DNA from: OLB11 sp041392835
GTDB lineage: Bacteria; Bacteroidota; Bacteroidia; Chitinophagales; Chitinophagaceae
Length of the DNA: 64,000 nt
Assembly: GCA_041392835.1 (NCBI GenBank)
Contig: JAWKLF010000001.1
Span: 186,001 to 250,000 of the forward strand
Direction: 5' to 3'
Under the pieces are notes generated by a model. It searched no databases, was not told the origin of the DNA, and was given only the letters and a program-made list of their open reading frames with translations. Below are positions 28,202 to 37,240 of the stretch, piece after piece; the first letter of the stretch is position 1; each line of letters begins with the position of its first letter. A program made the translations under genes and the position numbers.

Positions 28202-28585
28202 TTAATCTTCCCATTGTAAAGCACCTTTTTTTATGATATAGGTAAAGCCTATCACAAAAAAAGCAATAAACATAGCCACTGCTATAAAACCTTCCCACCC
28301 TAATTCTTTAAAGTTTACAGCATATGGATAAAAGAATATAACTTCTACGTCGAATAATACAAAAAGTATGGCAACTAAAAAATATTTTACTGCCAAAGGT
28401 TGACGTGCATTGCCTTCTTGTTCTATGCCACACTCAAAGTTTTCTAACTTATCCTTGGTTTTTCTTTTTGGCCCCAAAAAATGTGTAGCCAGCATAACAG
28501 CAGCTACAAACCCTATAGCTACTACAATTTGTAATAAAATTGGGAAATAATTTTCGGGAGAATTAATAGTTTCGAGTAAATACAT
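28202..28585 (-). CDS. nuoA: NADH-quinone oxidoreductase subunit A
   Basis: A small complex I membrane subunit with three helices, 127 residues. KDKLENFECGIEQEGNARQP and FDVEVIFFYPYAV are the NuoA signatures, with a conserved Cys and Asp/Glu near the quinone pocket. It is the first gene of the nuoABCDE unit, with a good promoter directly upstream. Confidence 0.95.
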   Translation of the reverse strand: MYLLETINSPENYFPILLQIVVAIGFVAAVMLATHFLGPKRKTKDKLENFECGIEQEGNARQPLAVKYFLVAILFVLFDVEVIFFYPYAVNFKELGWEGFIAVAMFIAFFVIGFTYIIKKGALQWED

Positions 28586-28602
28586 GTATAATAAAATATC
28601 TA

Positions 28603-28633
28603 CAAAATTAATTCAAAAATGTGCAATAGACAA
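28603..28633 (-). promoter_or_regulatory. Promoter of the nuoABCDE operon
   Basis: On the minus strand, TTG (complement at 28631-28633), a 20-base spacer and TAATTTTG (28603-28610) match the Bacteroidota consensus. Transcription would begin about 14 bases before the nuoA ATG at 28585. A separate TACTTTTG box at 28660-28667 on the plus strand probably serves the divergent GSCFA gene. Confidence 0.55.
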
Positions 28634-28676
28634 AGATTAATTTATCTGATAGAAAGTCATACTTTTGGCATGTTGT

Positions 28677-29648
28677 ATGTCATTTTTAGTGCCCTTTACT
28701 GTACCATCACTGAGTCCTAAAATGAGGCATTCAGATAAAGTGTATCTGGTGGGCTCTTGTTTTACAGAGCACATATATGGGTTTTTAAAAAAGTCAAAGT
28801 TTGATGTTCGTTTAAATGCTCATGGAATTGTATTTAATCCCTACAGCATAGTTCAATCTTTAGAGGCAGTCATGTCCAAAAAAGTGTATACAAAAGAGGA
28901 TTTATTTTTTTTGGATGAGTATTGGCATAGTTGGCAACATCATTCTGATTTTTCGGATACTCAACTAGAGGAGGCACTTGGTTTGATGAACAAACAAATT
29001 GAAGATCATCATTATTTTTTAAAACAGGCTCAGTATATTTTCATCACGTTGGGCTCTGCTTTTGCATATTTTCAAAAGGATAAAGAAATCTATGTAAGTA
29101 ATAATCATAGAGCACCTGCAAATTGGTTTAGAAAAGACCTTTTGGAAATAGATACTATAAAGCAAAAGCTCAATTCACTACAGCAAAAGCTACAGGAATT
29201 TGCACCAGGTATACAAATTCTATATACGATAAGCCCTGTGCGCCATATACGAGATGGAATAATAGAAAATAATAGAAGCAAAGCAAGATTGATAGAAGCT
29301 GTGCATAGTATGCCTAATAGTTTTTACTTTCCATCTTACGAATTGGTTATAGATGTATTGAGGGATTATCGTTTTTTTGATTTGGATTTAGCACATCCCA
29401 ATTATCAGGCTACACAGTATGTTTGGGAACAATTTAAACAAAGTTGTATCGATGACAATGCATTTGCTTTGATGTTGCAATGCGATCAGTTATATAAGGC
29501 TATGCATCATAAGAGTAAAAATACAAGTACACAAAAACATCAACAATTTCTCAAAGACCATATAGCATTATGCCATGCTTTGATATCAAAATTCCCGTAC
29601 CTAAAATTGGAAGAAGAGCTAGCGTATTTTCAAAATCAGCTTTTATAG
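28677..29648 (+). CDS. GSCFA domain protein
   Basis: A protein of about 323 residues with the family-defining YLVGSCFTEHI near the N-terminus, followed by NAHGIVFNPYSI and ITLGSAFAYF. GSCFA proteins are related to SGNH hydrolases and are widespread in Bacteroidota, but their substrate is unknown. The Ser in GSCF is the candidate nucleophile; ISPVRHIRDG supplies a further conserved segment. I chose the ATG at 28677, 10 bases after a TACTTTTG box, rather than the in-frame TTG inside that box. No signal peptide is seen. Confidence 0.85.
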   Translation: MSFLVPFTVPSLSPKMRHSDKVYLVGSCFTEHIYGFLKKSKFDVRLNAHGIVFNPYSIVQSLEAVMSKKVYTKEDLFFLDEYWHSWQHHSDFSDTQLEEALGLMNKQIEDHHYFLKQAQYIFITLGSAFAYFQKDKEIYVSNNHRAPANWFRKDLLEIDTIKQKLNSLQQKLQEFAPGIQILYTISPVRHIRDGIIENNRSKARLIEAVHSMPNSFYFPSYELVIDVLRDYRFFDLDLAHPNYQATQYVWEQFKQSCIDDNAFALMLQCDQLYKAMHHKSKNTSTQKHQQFLKDHIALCHALISKFPYLKLEEELAYFQNQLL

Positions 29649-29706
29649 TAAATATTTTTTAACCATAGATAGGGCTTTTGACTAAAAATAGGTATCTATA
29701 AATATA

Positions 29707-30960
29707 TTAATGTGATAAAGTGTTTATGGCAGTTTTGTCGTGCTTGTGTTTAAAGAAAATGGCAAATAAAACTGTTATGATAAGTGCATAAATGGCAAAT
29801 GAAATCCAGATGCCTTGCCATTCTTTATTTCCGTTGGATGTGAAATAGCGGTCTATCATATAGCCACTCACTTTGCTTCCCAATATGGCCCCAAATCCGT
29901 TAGACATCATCATAAACAAACCTTGTGCGCTAGAGCGTATAGCAGGCGAAGTACTTGTTTCTACAAATAATGAGCCAGATATATTGAAGAAATCAAAAGC
30001 CATCCCATATACTATACACGATAAAATAATCATCCAAAGGCCACTTTCGGGATTGCCATAGGCAAACAATCCAAATCGAAATACCCAAGCTATCATGCTT
30101 ATGAGCATTACTTTTTTGATTCCAAATTGTTTAAGGAAAAAGGGTATAGCAAGTATAAATAGGGTTTCAGAAATTTGTGAAATAGACATGATAATGGTCG
30201 AGTACTTTACTACAAAAGAATGCGCATATTCTGGCATTTTTTCAAAATCGGAAAGAAAGGTATCGCCATACATATTAGTAAGCTGAAGAGCTGCGCCTAA
30301 AAACATAGAAAAGATAAAAAATACAGCCATTTTATAACTTTTAAATAATTTAAAAGCTTCTAAACCAAAAAGTTGAATCCAGGAGTCAGTATTTTTTGTT
30401 GTGTTTTGTGGTAGGCAAGCAGGCAATGTAAAAGAGTAAAGCCCCAATGCTATAGCTGATATTGAAGAAATATAAAACATGTTGGCTGTAGCTTTATTAC
30501 CCGTCAGATTAGTAACCCACATGGCCACTATAAAGCCTATGGTGCCCCACACTCGTATGGGTGGAAAGGTTTTTACAACATCTAATTGTTCGTTTTTCAA
30601 TATGGTATATGCTACAGAATTTGAGAGTGAAATAGTAGGCATGTAGCAAAGCATTGCTAATAACATCATCCAATAAAATTGGTTTGGTGAGTCCATCATA
30701 GGAAGCATACACACAGCTAAACCACTTACTATATGTAGTATGCCATAAAGCCTTTCAGCTCGTATCCATTTGTCGGCTATGATGCCAGTAATAGCAGGCA
30801 TGATAATAGAAGAAATACCTAAGGTGGAAAAAATAGCACCAAATTCAGCACCACTCCATTGCTTGGTAGCAAACCAATAGTTTCCGATGGTGATAAGCCA
30901 AGCACCCCAAACAAAAAATTGTAGAAAACTCATTAAAGTGAGTTTTAATTTAGTACTCAT
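29707..30960 (-). CDS. MFS nucleoside:H+ symporter-like transporter
   Basis: An inner-membrane transporter of 417 residues and twelve predicted helices. It belongs to the nucleoside:H+ symporter group (NupG/XapB) of the major facilitator superfamily. The N-terminal FLQFFVWGAWLITIGNYW and the internal FPPIRVWGTIGFIVAMW are characteristic. No operon partner is apparent: a 52-base gap separates it from the upstream yqgE on the same strand. The substrate is inferred from family only. Confidence 0.8.
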   Translation of the reverse strand: MSTKLKLTLMSFLQFFVWGAWLITIGNYWFATKQWSGAEFGAIFSTLGISSIIMPAITGIIADKWIRAERLYGILHIVSGLAVCMLPMMDSPNQFYWMMLLAMLCYMPTISLSNSVAYTILKNEQLDVVKTFPPIRVWGTIGFIVAMWVTNLTGNKATANMFYISSISAIALGLYSFTLPACLPQNTTKNTDSWIQLFGLEAFKLFKSYKMAVFFIFSMFLGAALQLTNMYGDTFLSDFEKMPEYAHSFVVKYSTIIMSISQISETLFILAIPFFLKQFGIKKVMLISMIAWVFRFGLFAYGNPESGLWMIILSCIVYGMAFDFFNISGSLFVETSTSPAIRSSAQGLFMMMSNGFGAILGSKVSGYMIDRYFTSNGNKEWQGIWISFAIYALIITVLFAIFFKHKHDKTAINTLSH

Positions 30961-31012
30961 ACATTTATTTTTAATGGATAAAGATAATATACCCTAGTTA
31001 TAAATAAAATTC

Positions 31013-31591
31013 TTAATTAGAAATTGGGTCTATAGGGAAATGTAAAAAATGTTTGTAGCGATTTCCTAAATGCTCAATCGATTTTTTCCATACAAGTTTT
31101 GGACTGGTATCAAATATGAGATTAGGTGGTGGATTAAAAACAAGCCACGATTCTGTTTCAATTTCATCGGCCAATTGATTTTTTCCCCAGCCGCTATATC
31201 CCAAAAAGAATTTTATTTCGTGCGGCTCTATCTGTTGAGAATTGATTAATGTTATGACTTGATCTATATCGCCACTCCAATAGGTATGTTCGCTTACTTT
31301 TTTGCTTTTATTTATAGCAGGATTATTATGTATAAAATGTAAAGATTCCAAATCTACAGGCCCTCCTATATAAAGCGGAAAATCTTTTCGTATAACATCT
31401 TTTAGTATAAAACTTAAGTCATAATGCGATGGTTTGTTAACGACATAGCCTACAGATTCATTTTCATCGTGATGGCACAAGTAAACTACACTTCTCGAAA
31501 AGGAAACATCTTGTAGTTGGGGCGAAGCAATGAGCATAGAACCTTCTTGTGGTTTATAATCAGTTTTGCTTTGAAATAAGGACTCATACAT
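31013..31591 (-). CDS. yqgE: YqgE/AlgH family protein
   Basis: A 192-residue protein of the YqgE/AlgH (DUF179) family. It has SMLIASPQLQDVSFSRSVVYLCHHDENESVGYVVNKP at its start and FLGYSGWGKNQLADEI further on, both typical. The biochemical function of the family is unsettled; a regulatory role has been suggested in other bacteria. It is cytosolic with no signal peptide. It may be co-transcribed with the downstream transporter. Confidence 0.88.
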   Translation of the reverse strand: MYESLFQSKTDYKPQEGSMLIASPQLQDVSFSRSVVYLCHHDENESVGYVVNKPSHYDLSFILKDVIRKDFPLYIGGPVDLESLHFIHNNPAINKSKKVSEHTYWSGDIDQVITLINSQQIEPHEIKFFLGYSGWGKNQLADEIETESWLVFNPPPNLIFDTSPKLVWKKSIEHLGNRYKHFLHFPIDPISN

Positions 31592-31739
31592 GGGTCAAAA
31601 ATTTTATGAAACTAAAATAAGCTTAAAAATTTAGTAATCATGTCAATTCATTTATTTTTTTGACAAAAAAACAATTGTATAATACCAACGACAACCTAAA
31701 AAATAACGTATTCTTAAACAAAGCAATTGAAATGAAACC

Positions 31740-31768
31740 TTGTATTAAAATGGCTTGTACTATTTTTG
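31740..31768 (+). promoter_or_regulatory. Promoter of the lipoprotein-sugar transferase unit
   Basis: TTG (31740-31742), an 18-base spacer and TATTTTTG (31761-31768) match the phylum consensus well. Because transcription would begin near 31772, the in-frame codon at 31755 cannot be the start of the next gene. That supports a start at 31797 or 31839. Confidence 0.6.
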
Positions 31769-31838
31769 GAAACTTTTCAAAAAAAGAACCCGTACTATGC
31801 AATATTATATAATCCCATTCGTTAACAAATGGAAGCTG

Positions 31839-32705
31839 ATGACACGAATTAAACACTACCACCTTTTGGGTGTTCTATTTTATTTTACTTCCTGCAATCT
31901 AATCAACCCCGTTGAAGATATTCCTACGTATATACAAATAGATAGTGTTCAGGTAGTAAGTACTGTGCCTCAAAAACATGGAAGCGTGTCTCATAAAATT
32001 AGCGATGTTTGGGTTTACTACGATTACCAATTATTAGGTGCTTTTGAATTGCCAGCCAAAATTCCAGTGTTAGCAAACGAAAGAGGGCAACTACAAGTAT
32101 TGGCTGGCATTTGGGATAATGGTATTAGTGCAACACGTACTAAATATCCTTTTTATACGGTAGATACTTTTACATTTACTGCTCAAAAAGGAGAGACTAT
32201 AAAGCATATTCCTGCTTTTTATTATAGAACAGCAGATACACCAGCTATTGCATATGCCATTGAAAATTTTGAACAAGGAAATAGTTTTCAGAAAAATACA
32301 GGAAGCGATACGAGCTTTATTAGAACCAATGAACCCAGCGAAGTTTTTGAAGGCGATTGGAGTGGTAAAATAGCCCTGCATGATACTATAGATTATATTG
32401 AAGCTATTACGATACCAACATATTATCTAAAACCCAATAAACAAGCATACTTAGAATTAAACTATAAGTCAGATATTAATATTCAAGTTTATACTCAAAT
32501 ACAATATCAGGGTACTACATATAATCAAGAAATTATAGGACTCAAAGCAAGAGAAAATTGGAATAAAACGTATTTAAATTTATCTGGCTTTGCCAGTACT
32601 TATCAAAATGCGGCGTTTAAATTTTATATCAAAGCGACAAAACCAAGTGAAAAGGATAGTGCAACGATTTACATAGACAATTTCAAAATTATATATTTTA
32701 ATTAA
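31839..32705 (+). CDS. Lipoprotein of unknown function with beta-rich C-terminal domain
   Basis: A protein of about 288 residues. The ATG at 31839 gives a lipoprotein signal ending in YFTSC (Cys 19), so it is probably exported and lipidated. Another ATG at 31797 is possible. The mature part is beta-rich. The C-terminal 130 residues (ENFEQGNSF, GDWSGKIALHD, ATIYIDNFKIIY) look like a jelly-roll or galactose-binding-like fold. I do not recognise a named family. It overlaps the sugar transferase start (TAATG), so the two are probably made together; a role in surface polysaccharide is inferred. Confidence 0.7.
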   Translation: MTRIKHYHLLGVLFYFTSCNLINPVEDIPTYIQIDSVQVVSTVPQKHGSVSHKISDVWVYYDYQLLGAFELPAKIPVLANERGQLQVLAGIWDNGISATRTKYPFYTVDTFTFTAQKGETIKHIPAFYYRTADTPAIAYAIENFEQGNSFQKNTGSDTSFIRTNEPSEVFEGDWSGKIALHDTIDYIEAITIPTYYLKPNKQAYLELNYKSDINIQVYTQIQYQGTTYNQEIIGLKARENWNKTYLNLSGFASTYQNAAFKFYIKATKPSEKDSATIYIDNFKIIYFN

Positions 32706-34126
32706 TGAAACCCGAAGTAAGACTAGCCAATATTTACTATATCGCTATAGATTACTTAGCGGCTATGTCTTCGTGGATTATCTTACTTTTTTATAGAAAA
32801 ATAAACGTATTAAATACTAGCTGGCAAGAAGCCCTTTCGTCTATATCATCAAAAGATTTGTGGATGATTGTTGTGTTGATACCGTGTTTTTGGTTGGTCA
32901 TGCACTTATTTTCGGGAGCTTATTTTAATCCATATAGAAAATCAAGGATTACAGAGTTGTATAGAACCTTAGTAATAAGTATAATAGGCACACTCATTGC
33001 ATATTTTATTATTTTTACCAACGATTTGATTCCAGATACCGCCTATCATTTCAAATCTTTTTTTATTTATTTTTTCATACAATTTGTACTCACATCTATA
33101 GGTCGTATACTCGTATTGTTTAGTATCAAAAAGAGATACAAACACGAAACCTATGGCCACAATACCTTGATAGTTGGAGGCAATAAAAAAGCAATTAATG
33201 TTTACAATGAAATCATTTCTAATACCTATAAATTAGGTTATCGCTTTAAAGGATTTGTGTATGCTGATGAAAATGGTACTAATGGATTAAGTAGTTTTTT
33301 GACCAATTTGGGAAGTATCAATAATTTAGAAAAAATTATAGATGAGCACCAGAGAGAAGAAGTAGTAATAGCTATAGATACATCTGAACATAATAAACTT
33401 CAATATATTTTGTCGCAATTATCGCATAGACAAGTAGTAATAAAAATCACACCAGACCTTTACGATATTATTTCAGGTTCTGTAAAAACAAGCAATGTCT
33501 TTGGGGCGGTTTTGATTGAAATATATCCAGAATTAATGCCCGATTGGCAGCGTGTTATGAAGCGTACTATTGATATTTTTGCTTCAGTTATTGTGCTTTT
33601 TTTGTTAAGCCCTTTGTATCTTTTTGCCGCTATCAAAGTAAAATTATCATCCAAGGGAAGTATTTTTTATGTTCAAGAACGAATTGGTTTGTATGGCAAT
33701 CCATTTTGGATATACAAGTTCCGATCTATGTATATCGATGCCGAAAATGCTGGACCAGCCTTATCCAGTAAAGATGATCCAAGAATTACTCCTTGGGGAA
33801 AATTTATGCGCAAATGGCGTATAGATGAATTGCCACAGTTTGTCAATATTTTAAAAGGCGATATGTCTTTGGTAGGGCCTCGTCCAGAACGCAAGCACTT
33901 TATTGATATCATTTCACAAACAAATCCTCACTACCGTTTTTTGCATAAAGTAAAACCTGGCCTAAGTTCGTGGGGTATGGTAAAATATGGCTATGCCGAA
34001 AACACATCCGAAATGATAGAGCGAATGAAATATGATATGCTCTATATAAAAAACTGTTCGTTGATGTTAGATTTTAAGATCATGATTTATACAATTTTGG
34101 TTATCTTGCAGGGCAGAGGAAAATAA
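32705..34126 (+). CDS. Polyprenyl glycosylphosphotransferase (initiating sugar transferase)
   Basis: A 473-residue membrane enzyme of the WcaJ/EpsL-like group that transfers a sugar phosphate to undecaprenyl phosphate and starts surface polysaccharide assembly. It has four to five N-terminal helices, then a Rossmann-like domain (TLIVGGNKKAINVY). The C-terminal bacterial sugar transferase domain includes RTIDIFASVIVLFLLSPLY, FYVQERIGLYG, KFRSMYIDAE, KWRIDELPQFVNILKGDMSLVGPRPE and VKPGLSSWG. All usual catalytic segments are present. No other polysaccharide genes lie nearby. Confidence 0.9.
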   Translation: MKPEVRLANIYYIAIDYLAAMSSWIILLFYRKINVLNTSWQEALSSISSKDLWMIVVLIPCFWLVMHLFSGAYFNPYRKSRITELYRTLVISIIGTLIAYFIIFTNDLIPDTAYHFKSFFIYFFIQFVLTSIGRILVLFSIKKRYKHETYGHNTLIVGGNKKAINVYNEIISNTYKLGYRFKGFVYADENGTNGLSSFLTNLGSINNLEKIIDEHQREEVVIAIDTSEHNKLQYILSQLSHRQVVIKITPDLYDIISGSVKTSNVFGAVLIEIYPELMPDWQRVMKRTIDIFASVIVLFLLSPLYLFAAIKVKLSSKGSIFYVQERIGLYGNPFWIYKFRSMYIDAENAGPALSSKDDPRITPWGKFMRKWRIDELPQFVNILKGDMSLVGPRPERKHFIDIISQTNPHYRFLHKVKPGLSSWGMVKYGYAENTSEMIERMKYDMLYIKNCSLMLDFKIMIYTILVILQGRGK

Positions 34127-34129
34127 ATA

Positions 34130-37100
34130 ATGAAAACACTTTTTGTATTTTTTTGTCTATGCTTTGTCTGTTTTTCAACAATTGCTCAAAGACCCTATTT
34201 TCAACAAGAAACCAACTACCAAATTCAAGTAAAACTCGATGATGTAAACCATATTTTAAGAGGTTTTGAAAAAATAGAATATGTCAATCAATCGCCAGAT
34301 ACTCTTTATCATATCTTTATACATGTTTGGCCCAATGCCTATAAAAATGATTATACAGATTTTGCAGAGCATCTTATAGAAAATAAAAAAACAGATTTTT
34401 ATTATAGTCAAAAAAAAGATAGAGGATTTATTGATAGCTTACAATTTAGCACCGATGGTGAATTGCTCACTGTAAGAAACGTTGAAAACAAACAAGATAT
34501 ACTATATGTAGAATTTAAAAAACCGCTTTATCCATCACAGCGTGTTACTATATCCACACCTTTCCGAGTAGTTTTGCCTATCGTATTTTCACGTTTGGGG
34601 CATGATGAACAAAACTATCAGATTTCGCAATGGTATCCCAAACCTGCAGTATATGATAACAATGGTTGGCATCCCATGCCATACTTAGACCAATCTGAAT
34701 TTTATAGCGAATTTGGAACTTTTCAAGTAGAAATTACATTGCCCCAAAACTATGTAGTAGCAGCAACAGGCTCTTTAGAAACCCAATCGGAAGCTTTGTT
34801 TATTGATTCAATAGTAGAAAAAACAAAACAGTTTACAGGCCAAAATCCTATTCCTTTATTAATACAACCAAATGCCATTTCAAGCAGTAGCCAATACAAA
34901 ACCATTGTTTATAAACAACAAAATATTCATGATTTTGCTTGGTTTGCAAGCAAAAACTATTTGATAGAAAAAAAAGATATTCTTTTGGACAATCAAAAAA
35001 AAGTAAGCTGCTTTTCTTATTTCAAACCACAACACGCCAAAGCGTATAAAGGCAGTACCGATCATATAGCCTCTACCATACAATATTTGTCAAAGCATGT
35101 AGGCATATATCCCTATACGCAAGCCAGCATAGTAGACGGAAAGTTAGAAGCAGGCGGTGGTATGGAATATCCAATGATTACAGTAATTGATGGAAAAAGT
35201 GTATCAGACTTACAGACAGTAATAATACACGAAGTAGGCCACAACTGGTTTTATGGCATATTGGGCAATAATGAGCGTGAGCATACTTGGATGGATGAAG
35301 GTATCAATTCATTTTATGAACATAAAATAGACGAGTTAATTTCAAACGAAAAGAAATTAAAATCAGCCAATGAGAATAATAGTGGTATTGAACTAAAAAT
35401 TAAAAACTCGGGTCAATTGGCATACCAATTGAGTGCTTTACAACATACCAATCAGTCTATCAATACCGCTTCAAACAAAATGACACCACTAAATGTTTGG
35501 TCTGTATTTTATAGCAAGGTGCCTTTACTCATGGCCTATTTAGAGCAATACATGGGTGCCGAAACATTTGAAAAAGCCATGAAGGCATATTATTCGCAAT
35601 TTGAATTTAAACATCCGCAACCCATAGATTTTAGAAAAAACATGGAATTCTATACCAATGAAAATTTGGCTTGGCTATTTGACGATGTTTTTGAAAAAGA
35701 TATACCCATAGATTTTGGTATTAAAAAAGTAGAAAAAAAAGAACAAAAGCATGCAGTATATGTTACCTCTAAAACAGCTTTTAAGGGACCTATACCTATT
35801 TCTCAAGTTGTAAACGATACTATACACGCTACCCAGTGGATTACATATCCATATGCTGAAGCTGCAATGTTTGAGGCTATAAAAGGAGCTTATTACAAAG
35901 TCAATGCCTTGCAATCTGCACCTGAAATAAAATTTGCTAATAATGCATTTTACCCTTCTCGATTGTTTAAAAAACAAAAATTTGGAATGGCCTTAGTGGG
36001 TTTAGGTGTTAAAGAAAAGCAACAACTTTTTGTGCTTCCAGCAGTTGGCTACAATCATTATAATAGTTGGATGTTTGGAGCACTCCTTCATAATATCAGA
36101 ATCCCCAACAACTCCTTTCAGTTTGCGCTTGCACCCATGTATAGCATAGGTGCAAAGCAATTGGTAGGTACTGGATTTTTAAGTTATAAATGGTATCCCA
36201 AAAATACTTTTCATAAAATTGAGTATGTGATACAAGGTCGTTCGTTTCATCATCAAAAAAGTAGCTTGAATGTTGCAAACCCTGTATTGGCTCGACATAA
36301 TAAGATACTTAACTCATTACTATTTACATTGCCTACAGAACCAAGAGAACACAAATTGAAAGAGTTCTCAATTTCATATTATGCTATACAAGAAAATGGA
36401 ATTGGATACAACTTTCATGCCTTAGATTCTATATATACACCTTTTGTAAAAAACAATACTTGGAATCATTATGCTGCTATTCGATATAAACATAGACATG
36501 ATAGAGTTACCAATCCGTATAGCTACCAGATAGAAATTTTGGGAAATAATGAATTTATTAAAGCTGGCTTGACAGCACAGGCCAAAGTGGACTACCATAT
36601 GAAAAATAAAGGCTTTTATGCTCGCTTTTATGCTGGAAAATTTCTTTATATCGCTAACGCTTCACAGCTACTTATCACTAATAAAAATATTTATCTCAAT
36701 GCAGTTTCTACTGGCGCAAATGATTTCTTGTACGATAATATATATATGGCCAGAAATGAACAAAGCGGCGCATTAGCACATCAAATAGCCATGCATGAAG
36801 GGGGGCTAAAAATCAGAACACCCTTTTATGCCAACCCATTAGGAATAAGTGATAATTGGATGTTGGCTTTAAACTTAAAATCGGATATACCATTAAAAAC
36901 AAAAATCAAATTACAAGGATTTTTTGACATGGCTACATTTGCAGATGCAAAAAAAAGTAACCCAAGTGGGAATAAAATGCTTTATGATGCGGGGTTTCAG
37001 TTGTCTATAATGAATGCAATAACGTTTTATGTGCCTTTACTCCAAAGCCGAGATTTTAAAGAATATACTCATTCCATTTTCCCTAAAAATAGACTTTTAA

Positions 37101-37180
37101 ATAGTATTTCTTTTTCGCTCGACCTTAGCCATTGGGTTTTTAGAAATACCCATGAAAACGCTTTGAAATTAGTATTTTAG
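34130..37180 (+). CDS. Secreted M1-family zinc metallopeptidase
   Basis: A 1016-residue protein with a signal peptide (KTLFVFFCLCFVCFSTIAQ). The M1 zinc site is complete: H367-E368-x-x-H371 (HEVGHNW) with Glu390 eighteen residues on (TWMDEG). The aminopeptidase recognition motif appears as AGGGMEYP. Residues 1-540 resemble the N-terminal beta and catalytic domains. The last 400 residues are beta-rich and may be membrane-associated; no sorting domain is evident. The gene lies 3 bases after the sugar transferase stop, so the three genes could be one operon. Substrate unknown. Confidence 0.88.
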   Translation: MKTLFVFFCLCFVCFSTIAQRPYFQQETNYQIQVKLDDVNHILRGFEKIEYVNQSPDTLYHIFIHVWPNAYKNDYTDFAEHLIENKKTDFYYSQKKDRGFIDSLQFSTDGELLTVRNVENKQDILYVEFKKPLYPSQRVTISTPFRVVLPIVFSRLGHDEQNYQISQWYPKPAVYDNNGWHPMPYLDQSEFYSEFGTFQVEITLPQNYVVAATGSLETQSEALFIDSIVEKTKQFTGQNPIPLLIQPNAISSSSQYKTIVYKQQNIHDFAWFASKNYLIEKKDILLDNQKKVSCFSYFKPQHAKAYKGSTDHIASTIQYLSKHVGIYPYTQASIVDGKLEAGGGMEYPMITVIDGKSVSDLQTVIIHEVGHNWFYGILGNNEREHTWMDEGINSFYEHKIDELISNEKKLKSANENNSGIELKIKNSGQLAYQLSALQHTNQSINTASNKMTPLNVWSVFYSKVPLLMAYLEQYMGAETFEKAMKAYYSQFEFKHPQPIDFRKNMEFYTNENLAWLFDDVFEKDIPIDFGIKKVEKKEQKHAVYVTSKTAFKGPIPISQVVNDTIHATQWITYPYAEAAMFEAIKGAYYKVNALQSAPEIKFANNAFYPSRLFKKQKFGMALVGLGVKEKQQLFVLPAVGYNHYNSWMFGALLHNIRIPNNSFQFALAPMYSIGAKQLVGTGFLSYKWYPKNTFHKIEYVIQGRSFHHQKSSLNVANPVLARHNKILNSLLFTLPTEPREHKLKEFSISYYAIQENGIGYNFHALDSIYTPFVKNNTWNHYAAIRYKHRHDRVTNPYSYQIEILGNNEFIKAGLTAQAKVDYHMKNKGFYARFYAGKFLYIANASQLLITNKNIYLNAVSTGANDFLYDNIYMARNEQSGALAHQIAMHEGGLKIRTPFYANPLGISDNWMLALNLKSDIPLKTKIKLQGFFDMATFADAKKSNPSGNKMLYDAGFQLSIMNAITFYVPLLQSRDFKEYTHSIFPKNRLLNSISFSLDLSHWVFRNTHENALKLVF

Positions 37181-37218
37181 CTTATCGTTAAGCCGCACTT
37201 TTGCATGTATTTTATTAC

Positions 37219-37226
37219 TACTTTTG
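37219..37226 (+). promoter_or_regulatory. -7 promoter box TACTTTTG
   Basis: It matches TAnnTTTG and sits 14 bases before the preferred TTG start at 37241. A TTG at 37201-37203 gives a spacer of only 15 bases, shorter than usual. Confidence 0.35.
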
Positions 37227-37240
37227 TAAAAAATAAAATC

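Noticed and set aside
31755..31838. Longer start for the lipoprotein gene
   Set aside because: The codon at 31755 lies inside the promoter. The lipobox fits a start at 31839.
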